A stretch of 64,000 nt of DNA from Sindora glabra (taxonomy: Eukaryota > Streptophyta > Magnoliopsida > Fabales > Fabaceae): positions 1,573,501 to 1,637,500 of the forward strand of contig CM035230.1 of NCBI GenBank assembly GCA_020226215.1, given 5' to 3'. A model generated the notes under the pieces. It searched no databases, was not told the origin of the DNA, and saw only the letters and a list, made by a program, of their open reading frames with translations. This document shows positions 23,530 through 34,010 of this stretch, in pieces (the stretch's first letter is position 1; each line of letters opens with the position of its first letter). A program made the translations under genes and the position numbers.

Positions 23530-24010
23530 ACCCTGAATGGCTTACCACACCTTGGGAGTCTCGAAAAAATGCAGAGGTGTGGTGCCACTGTTCCCGCCCA
23601 AGTCTGTAGTTCCTTGCACCGTGGAGCTTCCAGTTTCCGATGGAACGCATTTTCACCATCAACACAGCCGCAATTCGTGGTGGTTTCTTCCTCACTCCAT
23701 TACACTAAAAGCTAATGAATAGTCGAAATAGTGATAGTATAATCTCCTAGGAATTGAGATGACAAAGTACAAAGGAAAAAGGAAGAGTGGTGCATAGTGG
23801 GGAGAGAAGAGCAAAACCAAAATCGGGAAGAGAAAGGCAAAAACTTGCACACGAGAGAAAGGCAGCAATAGCAATGCTTCCAACTGTCCAATTTGTTGGC
23901 AGAAGAAAAACAAGAGTGAACTTGGTTAGGTTTCTTTTACGAAGAAATGCTGTCTAACAGTAAAGAGAAAGAGGGAAACATAGGAAGGAGAGAGAGAAGG
24001 CGGTCGTAAT
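23530..24010 (-). other. GC-richer block, possible 5' end of a host gene
   Basis: Base composition changes sharply from the AT-rich flank. On the minus strand there is a pyrimidine-rich leader-like part (24010-23720) and then a short frame from an ATG near 23670 ('MVKMRSIGNWKLHGARNYRL') to a possible splice donor CAAG|GTGTGG near 23545. No protein family was recognised and no downstream exon was found. MULEs often insert near gene 5' ends, which fits the position about 320 bp from the large MULE, but this remains a guess. Confidence 0.25.
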
Positions 24011-24227
24011 TGATGAGAGAGGGAGTTAATAAAACAAAAGGGCTATTCTCGGATATTTATCCTAAAATTATGAGTACAAATTTAGAAAATGTGAGCCATT
24101 GATAATAAGGTGAACCAATCTTAACCGTTGATTATTGATAACATGATACTGGAGGGTGATAGTAGAGAGATCGAATAAAAAGACCATTGTACCCTTCTCA
24201 ATTTTCACAGAAATTGATATGAATTAT

Positions 24228-24333
24228 TCTTGATATTGGTTAAAATCGTATAGAATTCCACTAGGGTTGAGGCCGTGGAGCCGATTGTTGTTGATATTGG
24301 TTCAAATCGCAAACAACTTCACAGGGTTTAGGC
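24228..24333. repeat. 60-bp imperfect tandem repeat at the MULE target
   Basis: Two copies of 'TTGATATTGGTT(A/C)AAATCG' followed by 'CTTCACAGGGTTTAGGCC'-like text. The first is about 24228-24288; the second starts about 24289 and is interrupted by the MULE, resuming at 35296 ('CATAGAGCAACTCCTAATTG'). Confidence 0.65.
24325..24333. repeat. 9-bp target-site duplication of the large MULE, left
   Basis: GGTTTAGGC, repeated without change at 35287-35295. A 9-bp duplication is the hallmark of Mutator-family transposition. Confidence 0.95.
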
Positions 24334-24414
24334 GGCTAAAATACCAAATTACGCAAATTTTCAAAACAATTTACTATTTTACGGCAGGTTGGAAACATAT
24401 TACCAGAATACGCA
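24334..24414 (+). repeat. left terminal inverted repeat of the large MULE
   Basis: 81 bp ending AATACGCA immediately before the first GGCGCC module. It matches the complement of 35206-35286 best at the outer 18 bp and at the inner block GAAACATATTACC, with a weaker middle. Confidence 0.9.
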
Positions 24415-24415
24415 G

Positions 24416-24631
24416 GGCGCCATTCAAATTGGCGCCCCTGGGGGTTGGAGGCGCCATTCAAAGTGGCGCCCTCCCCCTTGGAGGCGCCATTTCAGGTGGC
24501 GCCCTCCATGCGGGAGGCGCCATTTTGACTGGCGCCCTCCGTATGGAAGGCGCCTTCCCAAAAGGCGCCCTTGGGCCCTTTCAAATTTCAAATTTGAATT
24601 TCAAACGGGAGGCGCCATTTCATCAGGCACC
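24416..24631. repeat. left array of six GGCGCC-N9-GGCGCC modules, 33-bp period
   Basis: Six 21-bp modules, each two GGCGCC hexamers separated by exactly nine bases, at 24416, 24450, 24483, 24516, 24549 and 24611. The last has GGCACC as its second hexamer. Starts are 33-34 bp apart, with one position (about 24582) skipped. Spacers are mostly ATT-rich on the left and T-ending on the right, so most modules can form a short hairpin. Reading frames that cross the array show an 11-residue period and are not genes. Confidence 0.95.
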
Positions 24632-24880
24632 TCCCCCCCTATTTATACTCCTCCTCCGCGTCCCTCCTCCCCCAAACCCTTAAGTGCGCAGCCGTCTCCT
24701 CTCTCAAACCCTCTCACTCAGAAGCCATTTCGCAGTTCTGCTTCTCTTCTTTGTTCGTAAAACTGGTAGCCACAATTCGTTCATCAATCATCATCCATTC
24801 TTATTTTTGTACATTGCATTCAGAAGCATTTTTTGCTTTGGAGCAAATCTGATCCCAGTCAACTCTTATTTGGTTAGTGT
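24632..24880 (+). promoter_or_regulatory. likely MULE promoter and 5' leader
   Basis: Directly after the left array there is a TATA-like CTATTTATAC at 24639-24648, followed by a C/T-rich leader (24650-24790) of the kind seen in plant 5' untranslated exons. A possible splice donor lies near 24871 ('TTTG|GTTAGT'). A TIR-proximal promoter firing inward is the usual arrangement for MuDR-like elements. Transcription start and splicing are inferred. Confidence 0.5.
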
Positions 24881-27365
24881 ATTTATAATTTTTATTATTA
24901 TGTTATATTTTTTTAAATTAATTATTATGATTTATGATCTGAAGTGATGATTAAAGAGTTAGGAAGAAATTTCTGTTATAATTTATAAATTTTATTTATT
25001 TAAGTTTTAATATTTTTTGTATTTATATTATAATATTTATTTTATGTTAATATTATGATTTATGATATGAAATGGTGATCTTGGATTTAGAAAAGATTTA
25101 TACAAATTTATATGATATGTGATAGTTTATATTTTTTACTGATTGGTATTTTTATATAATTTCTGTATGTATATTATAATTTATATTTCATGTTAGTTAT
25201 TATGATTTACGATGGGAAATAATGATCTACGATTTAGAAAAAAATTATATAAATATATGTGATCTGTGATAATTTATGATTTTTATATAAATATATGTGA
25301 TCGGTGATAATTTTTGTCATAATTTATAAATTTTATTTGCTTAAATTTTGATAATTTTTGTATTTATATTATAATATTTATTTTATGTTAATTATTATGA
25401 TATGTGATGTGAAGTGGTGATCTAGGATTTAGAAAAAATTTATACAAATTTGTATGATATGTGATAGTTTATGTTTTTCACTGGATAGTATTTTTATAAT
25501 TTCTGTATGTATATTATAATTTATATTTCATGTTGATTATTATGATTTATGATGGGAAATGATGATCTAGGATTTAGAAAAAAAATTTATAAATATATGT
25601 GATCTGTGATAGTTTGTGATTTTTATTGGTTAGTGTTTGTAGATTTTTTACATTTATATTATAATTTTTAATTTATTTTGATTATTATGGCTTATAATGT
25701 GAAGTGATGATCTAGGATTTAGAAAAAATTGAAACTTTAACATATTATATTTGTTAGAAAACTAACATGTTTTTGACAATATTTTTTTTACAATCATTAA
25801 TTATATTTTATAATTTATGACAATATTTTAAGTTTTTGTTAATGATATTTTTTGAATAGTATATTTTAAATTTAAAATACATCAACTGAAAGTTCTCGGA
25901 GGGTTTACAGTCCGTACATAATTTGTTTTTCATTTCATGTACCTTGCAGATGATTTTCTTTTTTATTTCTTCAATCATTGTATTAAAAGTTGGAATAGAA
26001 AATATTGAATAATATTAATTTTATATAATATCATATTTTTTATGCGTCAAGTTATTTTTAATAATGAAATATGTTTTTTTTTTAGAAATTCATGTTATGG
26101 AAAACGCTGATTGAAATAACTAACTATATATTTTAGTTTTAATGAGATGAGTTAGGAATAAAAATTAATTATTTTTTAAAATTCATTAATATTTTATTGA
26201 TATAAAAATTCGAACAATATATTTTAAATTGAATATACATCAATAAAATTTTATATATATTGTTATTTTTATTCCTTTAATATATTATCCTACAAAATAA
26301 ATTTAATTTAGCGTGATTGTTGCATAATTTTATAATTGATACAATAACATCTAATAACTTTTACTTAGAGATTGAAATTATTAAATGATCTAACAAATTT
26401 TTCTTTCATGCAGAGGCTTTTTTCTGTTTGCTTCTCCGAATACTTACCGGTTAGTATTTTTAGGAATTTTATGCTTATACTATAATTTTTATATAGTCAC
26501 AGTGAAAATATTTTTTATATCGGTAGAGAAATTTATTTAGAATATTATGATATTAATAATATAGAATTATTTATTTTATATTGATTGTTATGATTTATTT
26601 TGTGAAATTATGATTTAAGATGTGAAGTTATGATTTATGAAAATGTCGTAGGACTTTATATGTAATGTGATAGGTTGTGCTATTAAAATAATAACAAACG
26701 AGATAAAGAAGGATGTCCTAATATAAGTCTTACGACCTAGGTGAAAGCCATATTTAGAGAACTGGATCATGTGAGATCTTAATGTATCATAATAGAGGTA
26801 CTAAAAAAGATCCTGGGAAATGTGAATGTAACCAAAAGCCTTGAAAAAGTAGGATACTGTTATTACAAATTTGGACTTTTTTACATTTAAATAGTACATA
26901 TTGTAGACGGAAGAGTAGTAAACGTACCTGAAAAAAATATAGGTATCCTTGGTTTATTTAGGAAGAATTAAGATATATATGGAGGTATTGGCAATAATAA
27001 TGTGTACATACTTTTGGTTGCTATTTCGTAGTAGGTGTGAACGGAGAAAAAAAGTCGTAAAATTGGACAAATAGTGTATTTGATTGGCTAACTAATTTAA
27101 TTAGTATAATTTGTGGAAAATCACTAAGAAAAATGATGATTGAAAGAGATAAACAAAACCATATGTAAAATTATATAGTCAAATTTTATATTAGTTTTGG
27201 GAAAGAAATAACCTTAGATTGGTCGAAGAAAATAATCCTGTTATTTCGTTGAATTAACAGAATACCTTGCAAAATAGTAATACATCGCGTTCATTTTTAA
27301 TTATAGTATTAAATACTAGTATACTTATTTATGAGAACAAAATTTGTATATGAGACTACTTCTCC
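24881..27365 (+). other. AT-rich MULE 5' intron/leader region
   Basis: About 2.5 kb without coding potential between the likely promoter and the transposase. It contains a 341-bp tandem duplication (separate entry) and a good splice acceptor TTCTTTCATGCAG at 26401-26413, followed 36 bp later by CG|GTTAGT, which could define a small untranslated exon. The rest is simple AT-rich DNA. Confidence 0.45.
24974..25735 (+). repeat. 341-bp tandem duplication inside the MULE leader
   Basis: Copy 1 is 24974-25314, copy 2 is 25315-25655, and a partial third copy runs to about 25735. Shared landmarks are 'TTTGTATTTATATTATAATA', 'GATTTAGAAAA', 'TATGATATGTGATAGTTTAT' and 'TTTCTGTATGTATATTATAA'. Confidence 0.85.
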
Positions 27366-30182
27366 ATGTGGGGGTGCAGCGAGTATTGTGCAGCTAAAAG
27401 TAAGAAGATGAAGAAAAGTTTAATTGCGTTTATATATTCAAATGGTACAATTGTTGAGGGATCAGAGGGGATAATGTACGATGGACCTCCCCCAAAGGCA
27501 TTGAAATTAAGAGGATGCAGCAGTATGGATGTTTTACGGGAGAGAATTCATGCCCGACTGAAGCTTCACGAAGATCAAGCTGTGGGGAAGATTGTTTACA
27601 GGTTTCCACAGCATCAAACAGAGGCTCAGTACATGGCATACGAATTGGCTGACGATGAAGACTTGGCATGCGCGATAGCAAGCTACGAACAACATCCGAC
27701 GATGACAGCCATGGAATTGTACGTGGACGTGATCACATCCGAATTGCGCGCTGCCACCCTTAGTTTTGATGAAAGAGTTCCAAGAACTGCACCACCCGTG
27801 GATCCACCGGTTTATGTTAACACTGGTTATTCGATGGTGGGGGAAGGCCGTCCTTACACAGGTGGATTTGAGTTCCACATTTCTGATAGTCATACTCCTG
27901 CGCTGGACTTATCTATTGCAGGTGTTTTCCCGGTAAATGCACCCCAAACCTTGGTAGGTTCATCAAGTGCCTTGCCGGTCGTACAAGAAGAATCTGTCGA
28001 TCCCGTATTAATGGATGCCCACCTAGAGTCTGGTTTTGAAGACGATGAGGTGTCCTGCAGTAGCAGTGACGATCATGACACAGATGACGAAGAACGTGCG
28101 GCTACACATGCAGACAGTGTACCAACGCGGTGTGTGAGGGGTGGTAATGCTGCACAAACATCATATGGTGTCCCCCAAGCTGCTGTCTTCTCTGACATTG
28201 ATTGGGATGCGATACGGAAGCCAAATGAATTTTCGGAAATAATGAAGCCAACCTATGATTACGACATGGAAGACTTGCAGGTTAGGCAAGAGTTCGATTG
28301 CAAGGAGGCTTTAATTGCTGCAACCAAGCATTACCACATCAAAAGGCACCACAGTTATTACGTGGAGGAGTCAGATACCAGAAGATTATCATTGAAGTGT
28401 GATAAATTTGGGGACCAATGCAATTTCCACCTCAGAGCGGTAAAACTGAAGAATTGTAACACTTGGACCATAACTAGATTTTCAGGGCCCCACACATGTG
28501 TTAATGCTAGTTTGACACAGGACCACCGGTCTCTGGATTCCGAGTATATCAGTTCCCTGATCCTGGAGATGATTAAAATGAAGTAAGATGTTCCAATCTC
28601 GCTTATACAAGAGAGGGTGGAAGGCATGTACGGATACAAGATTTCGTACAGGAAAGCATGGAAGGCGAAACAAAAGGCAATTGTGAAGGTGCACGGTGAT
28701 TGGGACAAATCGTATGAAGTGCTCCCCAAATGGTTGGATATTTTAGGCTACTGTGACCAGGCGCTGTTCAAGTTGGAGTCCCAAGAATTTGTCACAGTTG
28801 ATAATCGTGTCGATCCGCAGAAACATGTTTTCAACCGAGTTTTCTGGGCATTCAAGCCATGCATTGCCGCATTTCCTTGCTGCAAGCAATTCATACAAGT
28901 TGATGGCACGCATCTATATGGCAAGTTCAGGGGCATGCTACTGATTGCTGCGACCCAAGACGGTAACAAATGCCCCGTTCCTCTTGCCTTTGCCATTGTT
29001 GACAGGGAGAAGTATGAAAATTGGAGTTGGTTTTTGGCATTACTGTGGGTAAATGTCACGAACAAGCAAGGAATATGCTTGATATCAGATCGGCACCGAG
29101 CGATAAAAGATGTTGTAGCCACCGAAGGCCTGGGATGGCAGCCTCCTTATGCTTATCACCGATATTGTCTCAGACACATTGCCAACAACGTTCGCAAGAA
29201 GTGCAGGGATGACAATGTGAGGAAAGCTGTCCTTAAGATTGGTATGTGTTATACAGACATTTCTTTATTGAACCTTTCATTTATAAATTTGTGCACCTGG
29301 TAGTTCATTTTAGTTAACCTATTTGTCTCCTTCTATTCAGCGTACGAGCCCAGTTGGGGAAAGGCCATGGAGAGATTGGACAATCTTAGCAAAGTCAATG
29401 AGGAGATCCATAAGAAGTTAACCGGTATTCCGAACGAGAAGTGGATGCTTGCTTATGATGAAGGCAGAAGATATGGTCATATGACGACTAACATTGTAGA
29501 GTGCATCAATGGCCTCTTCAAAGGACTAAGGAAGCTGCCAATCACAGGCCTTGTCCAACAAACATACTATAGATGTGTCAAGTACTTTGTGGAAAGGGCA
29601 AGAGAAGTGCACGCTGACCTACAACAAGGACACAGGTACGCAAGCAGATTTAGACAGGAGCTTGCGACTATCCAGTCATGTGCTTCTTCTTACCACGTTC
29701 GTGCTTACAATAGAGAAGGGACTAGGTTTGAGGTGGTGGAGGGCCCTGATATGGCCAGGGGGTCATGTGGAAAGGTCGTCCAGGTGTTATTAGACAAAGG
29801 GCAATGTGAATGTGGACAATTCCAAGCATATAGGTATCCCTGCGCTCATATTATTGCTGCTTGTGCCTCAATCAACATATCGTGGGAACCATATGTCGAT
29901 GCTGTATACAGGCTTAACACGCTGCTCAATTGCTACAAATCTAAGTGGTGGCCTATTGGGGATTGGTCACAATGGAATAACCTACCACCATTCCCTGTCC
30001 TAGTTCCAAATTATGGAAGATTACGTGCAAGGGGACGACCAAAGTCGACCAGAATCAGAAATGAGATGGATTGGCCTCAGGAGGGCGGTGTGAAGCAAAA
30101 ATGTAGTCATTGTAAGATGGAAGGACATAATCGTAGGCGTTGCCCACTGCTTCACGAAGACGAAGGCCCTTCTACACCGTGA
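27366..30182 (+). pseudogene. MuDR/MULE transposase gene, one in-frame stop
   Basis: Transposase that would cut and join MULE ends in the nucleus. Coding parts are 27366-29241 and 29341-30182, 905 codons, joined across a 99-bp intron (GTATGTG...TTCTATTCAG). Met15 (27408) is an equally good start. Domains: MuDR N-terminal ubiquitin-fold-like part (about 15-115), acidic linker (215-245), WRKY-GCM1-like zinc finger (C345, C352, H376, C378), DDE core with D513 in 'VDGTHLYG', D575 in 'SDRHRAI' and E679 in 'NIVECING', SWIM zinc finger (C781, C783, C793, H795) and a CCHC knuckle (C880-X2-C-X4-H-X4-C893). All catalytic residues are kept. Codon 407 is TAA (28584-28586) with the frame open on both sides, a single nonsense change. 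Full length agrees with plant MULE transposases. GC content is far above the flanks. Without that stop it would appear functional. Confidence 0.95.
29242..29340 (+). other. intron of the transposase gene
   Basis: 99 bp, GT...AG, T-rich before the acceptor. Splicing after the first base of codon 626 restores a continuous frame into 'AYEPSWGKAMERLDNLSKVN', which leads to the catalytic Glu. Confidence 0.85.
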
Positions 30183-30507
30183 TTTTTACTATTTACTTTC
30201 GCATGTATGCTTCAAAGTATGTTAACCAATATCATAAGTGTAGCGTTTGCACACTATATTTTATTCTTTACGGTTGTAAATATGCACATCATTATGTATA
30301 TAAGGGTTACCCCATTACTAGTAATGTGCAATTTTTTATTATCTGACATTTTATGATATTATTTATATATATTGCACCTTAAATTTAAGACAGTTTATGA
30401 TATTATTTATGATATTAGTTATACCTTAAGGCTGTGCTTAAATTGGACAACATCATTAAGTTTGTGTGTGTTTAAATTTCATTCCTATGCAATGCTTGTC
30501 GTGGCAG
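30183..30507 (+). other. spacer between transposase and PMD genes
   Basis: 325 bp, AT-rich, no frame. It should hold the transposase 3' untranslated end and the PMD promoter or leader. A possible splice acceptor 'GTCGTGGCAG' sits directly before the PMD ATG, so the PMD message may have an upstream untranslated exon or be spliced from the transposase transcript. Confidence 0.45.
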
Positions 30508-32979
30508 ATGGCATCCAAGTCTCGACGCGTTGATCCTGGACCACGCGATCCTTTTCTGCTGACCGCTCAGGCCTCACACATATCCCAGTCGATTTGGGCA
30601 GGCCATGTATGGAAATAGCTACACCTTAATTAATCTGAGTATTAACTGTTTCTGAATTGTCATACGTTATAGTTGGTGTTGTTTTTTCTTTTTGCAGCCT
30701 GACCGTGTGCTTAGGATTCGACGAGCTCATCACTACCATCACCAACCGCCGCCGGAGTTGATTGTCCCCTTTCTGCGAGAGGCAGGCTTCTACGGCTTGG
30801 CGATGTGTGAGTTTGTGTCGATCGACCACCAGTTGATCAGTGCTCTTGTGGAGAGGTGGAGGCCGGAGACGCACACCTTTCACATGCCGCAGGGAGAGAC
30901 GACTATTACCCTGCAGGATGTTGCTTTTCAGCTCGGCCTACCCATTGACGGTCGAGTAGTGACGGGGCCCACTGTGTAGGGGTGGGGAGGCCTGATAGAG
31001 GAGTACTTGGGACTCCAGTTACCAGTGGATGAGAATGTCATCCGAGGGGGGCGACTGAAGATGAGTTGGTTGGAGAGGCATTTCACTCATCTTCCAGATG
31101 ATGCGGATGAGGTGATAGTGCAGAGATTCGCCCGAGCTTACATTTTACGACTCATAGGTGGGACGTTATTTCTGGACCATTCCGGCACATACGTCCACCT
31201 CATGCATTTACCCTTGATCGCACACCTACACGAGGCTGGGACGTACAGTTGGGGGTCTGCTTGCCTGGCATACCTGTATAGAGAGCTCTGCAAGGCCACC
31301 GCACCGGATTACAGAGAGATAGGAGGTTGTTGCCAACTACTGTAGCTCTGGGCTTAGGATAGATTTCCCACTATTGCCCCCGCGATAGCTATTTTAGACA
31401 TACCAGAGGGGGATGCAGGGATTGGCCCCTTAGCGCGCAAGTTAGAAAATATTTCAACTGTCGCTTATAATTAAGTTTGCTACGAAGTTGCCTAACTTTG
31501 TTATTGAACCTGGCAGGTGGCACTATCAGAAGACGTTCCAGGATAGTCCGGCACACAGCCTACCCCATTACAGATATGTGCTGGACCGGCTTCGACTTGA
31601 CCAGGTACGCAGGGGTTTTTTACAATCATTAATTTCAAGGCTTTGTCCAATCCACAATCGTATTTAAATCACGTGATACATTTGTAACTCCAGATCGTCT
31701 GGATCCCATACATTGAGGAGGTCACCGCATCACTGCCTCAGTACTGCTTTGACGGGAGCGACACCTGGACAGCAGTGGTGCCGCTCATTCACTTCCAGAT
31801 TGTCGAGTGGCACCAGCCTGATAGGGTTTTACGGCAGTTTGGACTACGCCAGGCTATTCCAGAGCCACCGAAGCAGGTGGCGGAGGTCCACTGCCTTCAC
31901 TTGTCCGGTCGGCATGACGAGGAGTGGCACATCCGCCATCAGCCGTATATTGCACTCTGGGATATTCGGCGAAACTTGTGCGTTACCGCCGAGCCGACAA
32001 CACGCCTAGTTCTGGGACCACGTTCCGATTACATGACATGGTACAGACGGGTTACCAGGCGATGTATTACACCAGTCGGGGGAGCGCTAGACCTTGTGGT
32101 AAGATTGCATGCTAGTGTTTTGTATCTAATTTTCTTTAAATGCATTAGTATTATAACTAACTTTAATGTCAAAAATTTGCACAGGTAGATGAGGTTTCCT
32201 CACTACAGGACTTCACTACCCCCGAGGGGCAGGCTATGTTCACCTTCGATGCGCTTAGGTCAGCGACGGAGTCCATCCTTCATGCGATTCAGCAGGTTGA
32301 TCATGTCATTATTGACTCACATGCGGAGCCAGCTCCCCAGGCCCATCACATCCCAGACCCTGCGGAGGGTGACCACGACCAGCCTCGATCTCGCCGACGA
32401 CGTTGCACTGCTCCACAGCATACGTCGCAGGCTGATGTTCCGTCCGCTCCGACAGTGCAGCAGATTCCACCTTCGACTACCCAGGAGACCATGACGATGA
32501 TACCTGATCTTACTGCCCCATCTCATGTGTATCCTACTACACCTGATGATCTTTCATCCTCCACCATGTTCCCGGCCGCACTATTTGGGCCATCGTCATC
32601 CCAGATGTACCAGCCCCCTCCTGGTGTTCCATCCTCATTCCAGGCATTTCCGCATGTACCAGGAGTTTCATCTACATTCCATGCCTTTCCTTCCGATGAT
32701 GCTGGTGCATCACAGCCATATCGTCCTGTATTTGATTGGCATACTCAGGATCAGGGATTAGCGCATGGTGGCATGGTGACAGATGACTCAGAGCTTGTAG
32801 ATAGAGGTAGAGGTGGAGGCAGAGCGGGAGCCAGGGGTAGACGCAGAGCAGGAGCTCGAGGTAGAGCAGACACAGACACCGGGGATGTGACTCCCGGACC
32901 TGCGCAGAGGGTTAGCAGATACGGCCGCCACATTACCGATCCTGGATGTGGGACTGGACATCACTTGCGTAGACATTAG
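30508..32979 (+). pseudogene. plant mobile domain (PMD) protein gene, five exons, three in-frame stops
   Basis: PMD proteins (MAIN/MAIL1 group in hosts; often labelled 'protein phosphatase 7 long form homolog') are transposon-linked proteins of unclear biochemistry. Exons: 30508-30606, 30698-31440, 31517-31604, 31694-32098, 32185-32979; all junctions are GT...AG and phase-consistent, giving 709 codons. The start reads 'MASKSRRVDPGPRDPFLLTA'. The PMD runs from about residue 34 to 390 with 'LREAGFYGLAMCEFVSIDHQ', 'ALVERWRPETHTFHMPQGE', 'TLQDVAFQLGLPIDGRVVTG' and 'SWLERHF'. The C-terminal third is P/S-rich and ends in an RG-rich tail (32797-32880). TAG codons at 30977, 31343 and 31355 break it, the last two in the expected 'LLQLWAWDRFP' block, so CAG-to-TAG and TGG-to-TAG. 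Same strand as the transposase, 325 bp downstream. No metal-phosphatase motif is present. Confidence 0.92.
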
Positions 32980-33273
32980 CTTGCTTTTCTATGTTTTTTG
33001 TATATTTGTATATTTGTATACATTTATCTTACTACTTTATTGCCAGACATCAACATTTAGGATGACTTTACTATTTTATTGCCAAACATCAACATTTAGG
33101 ATGCTTCTAATTACTACGACTTTTTTAATTGCTTACGCAGGAATAATTACAAATAACAATAAATCACGATGATCATTGCAATATTTAATTTTATTTAAAA
33201 AATGATGATAATGACATCTTCCACATATAATAACTAATATTACTAATTATCATACTTTCACAACTATTATAAA
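32980..33273 (+). other. PMD 3' flank
   Basis: AT-rich, non-coding. Contains a tandem 'TATTGCCA(G/A)ACATCAACAT' duplication (33039-33100) and the word 'ATTATCATACTTTCACAA', which recurs just beyond the nested foldback MULE at about 34050. Confidence 0.5.
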
Positions 33274-33282
33274 TATCTACTC
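33274..33282. repeat. 9-bp TSD of the nested foldback MULE, left
   Basis: TATCTACTC, repeated exactly at 34002-34010. Confidence 0.95.
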
Positions 33283-33363
33283 GGTTAAAATACCAAGATA
33301 CATTTACTTCATAAACTATTTTTCGTTTTATCACAAGTTTGAAACTATTTACTAAAATACACA

Positions 33364-33528
33364 GGGCGCTAGACTGTTTGGCATCATAGGCCGCGCTGAA
33401 GGCGCCTTCTAACATGGCGCCTTCGTTGTAGCAAATTTCACTGGGGAGGCGCCATTTCACCTGGCGCCTACCCAGCAAACCTAGGTTTAGAACTTATGGG
33501 GCTGGGAGGCTCCAAGTGAAATGGTGCC
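33364..33528. repeat. GGCGCC-N9-GGCGCC modules, left arm of foldback MULE
   Basis: Modules start at 33401, 33448 and 33508; the third has one change in each hexamer (GGCTCC, GGTGCC). A more degenerate one starts at 33364 (GGCGCT-N9-GGCATC). Spacer length is nine in each. Confidence 0.9.
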
Positions 33529-33770
33529 TCCACAGTCCCATTTTATAAATTAATTAAGTTTAATAAATTTATATATTTATTTATATAACTTTAATTTTAT
33601 TATAATTATATCTTAATTTTTACGACTAATATAGATAAATAATATCATAAAATATAATTAATTAAATTTTAAAAATTATGATTTCATTACAAATAATAAT
33701 AACCTTAAAATTATATAAATAAATATATAAATTTATAAAACTTAATTAATTTATAAAATGGGGCTGTGGA

Positions 33771-33906
33771 GGCGCCATGTCACTTGGCGCCTCCCAGCCC
33801 CATTAGTTATAAACTTAAGTTTGTCGGGTAGGCGCCAGGTGAAATAGCGCCTCCCAGCCCGCGCAGCAAAATTCGCTGTAGCGAACGCGCCATGTTGAAA
33901 GGCGCC
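33771..33906. repeat. GGCGCC-N9-GGCGCC modules, right arm of foldback MULE
   Basis: Modules start at 33771, 33831 (second hexamer AGCGCC) and 33886 (first hexamer CGCGCC), each with a nine-base spacer. Confidence 0.9.
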
Positions 33907-34010
33907 TTCAACTGACGCCCTGCGTAATTTGGTAAATAGTTTCGAAACTGCGGTGAAGCGCAAAATAGTTTATGAAATAAACGTATTAGCCTATTTTAAC
34001 CTATCTACTC

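Larger units (their letters stand above)
33283..34001. mobile_element. nested non-autonomous foldback MULE, 719 bp
   Basis: A near-palindrome inserted in the 3' part of the large MULE. Ends are GGTTAAAATA and its complement, flanked by a perfect 9-bp TSD. The two arms (about 33283-33595 and 33690-34001) match each other over roughly 310 bp, leaving a central ~95-bp AT-rich loop. Each arm carries three GGCGCC-N9-GGCGCC modules, the outermost TIR text (GAAACTATTTAC-AAAATACACAGGGCGC) resembling the inner TIR of the large element. There is no coding capacity. It would depend on a MULE transposase such as the one next door. Confidence 0.92.

Noticed and set aside
24267..24947. Overlapping open frames of 138, 123 and 87 codons at the left MULE end
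   Set aside because: They are produced by the 33-bp GGCGCC array, show an 11-residue period in several frames, and lie between the TIR and the promoter.
27430..30003. Many plus- and minus-strand frames of 60-124 codons overlapping the transposase
   Set aside because: They are shadows of the transposase frame, which has clear domains and catalytic residues.
31713..32976. Alternative frames over the PMD exons, including Ser/Pro- and Arg-rich ones
   Set aside because: The frame chosen is continuous across all four splice junctions and matches the PMD family; the others are shadows.
30508..32979. Serine/threonine phosphatase 7
   Set aside because: This name is often given to transposon PMD proteins in databases, but no metallophosphatase motifs (GDxHG, GDxVDRG, GNHE) are present.
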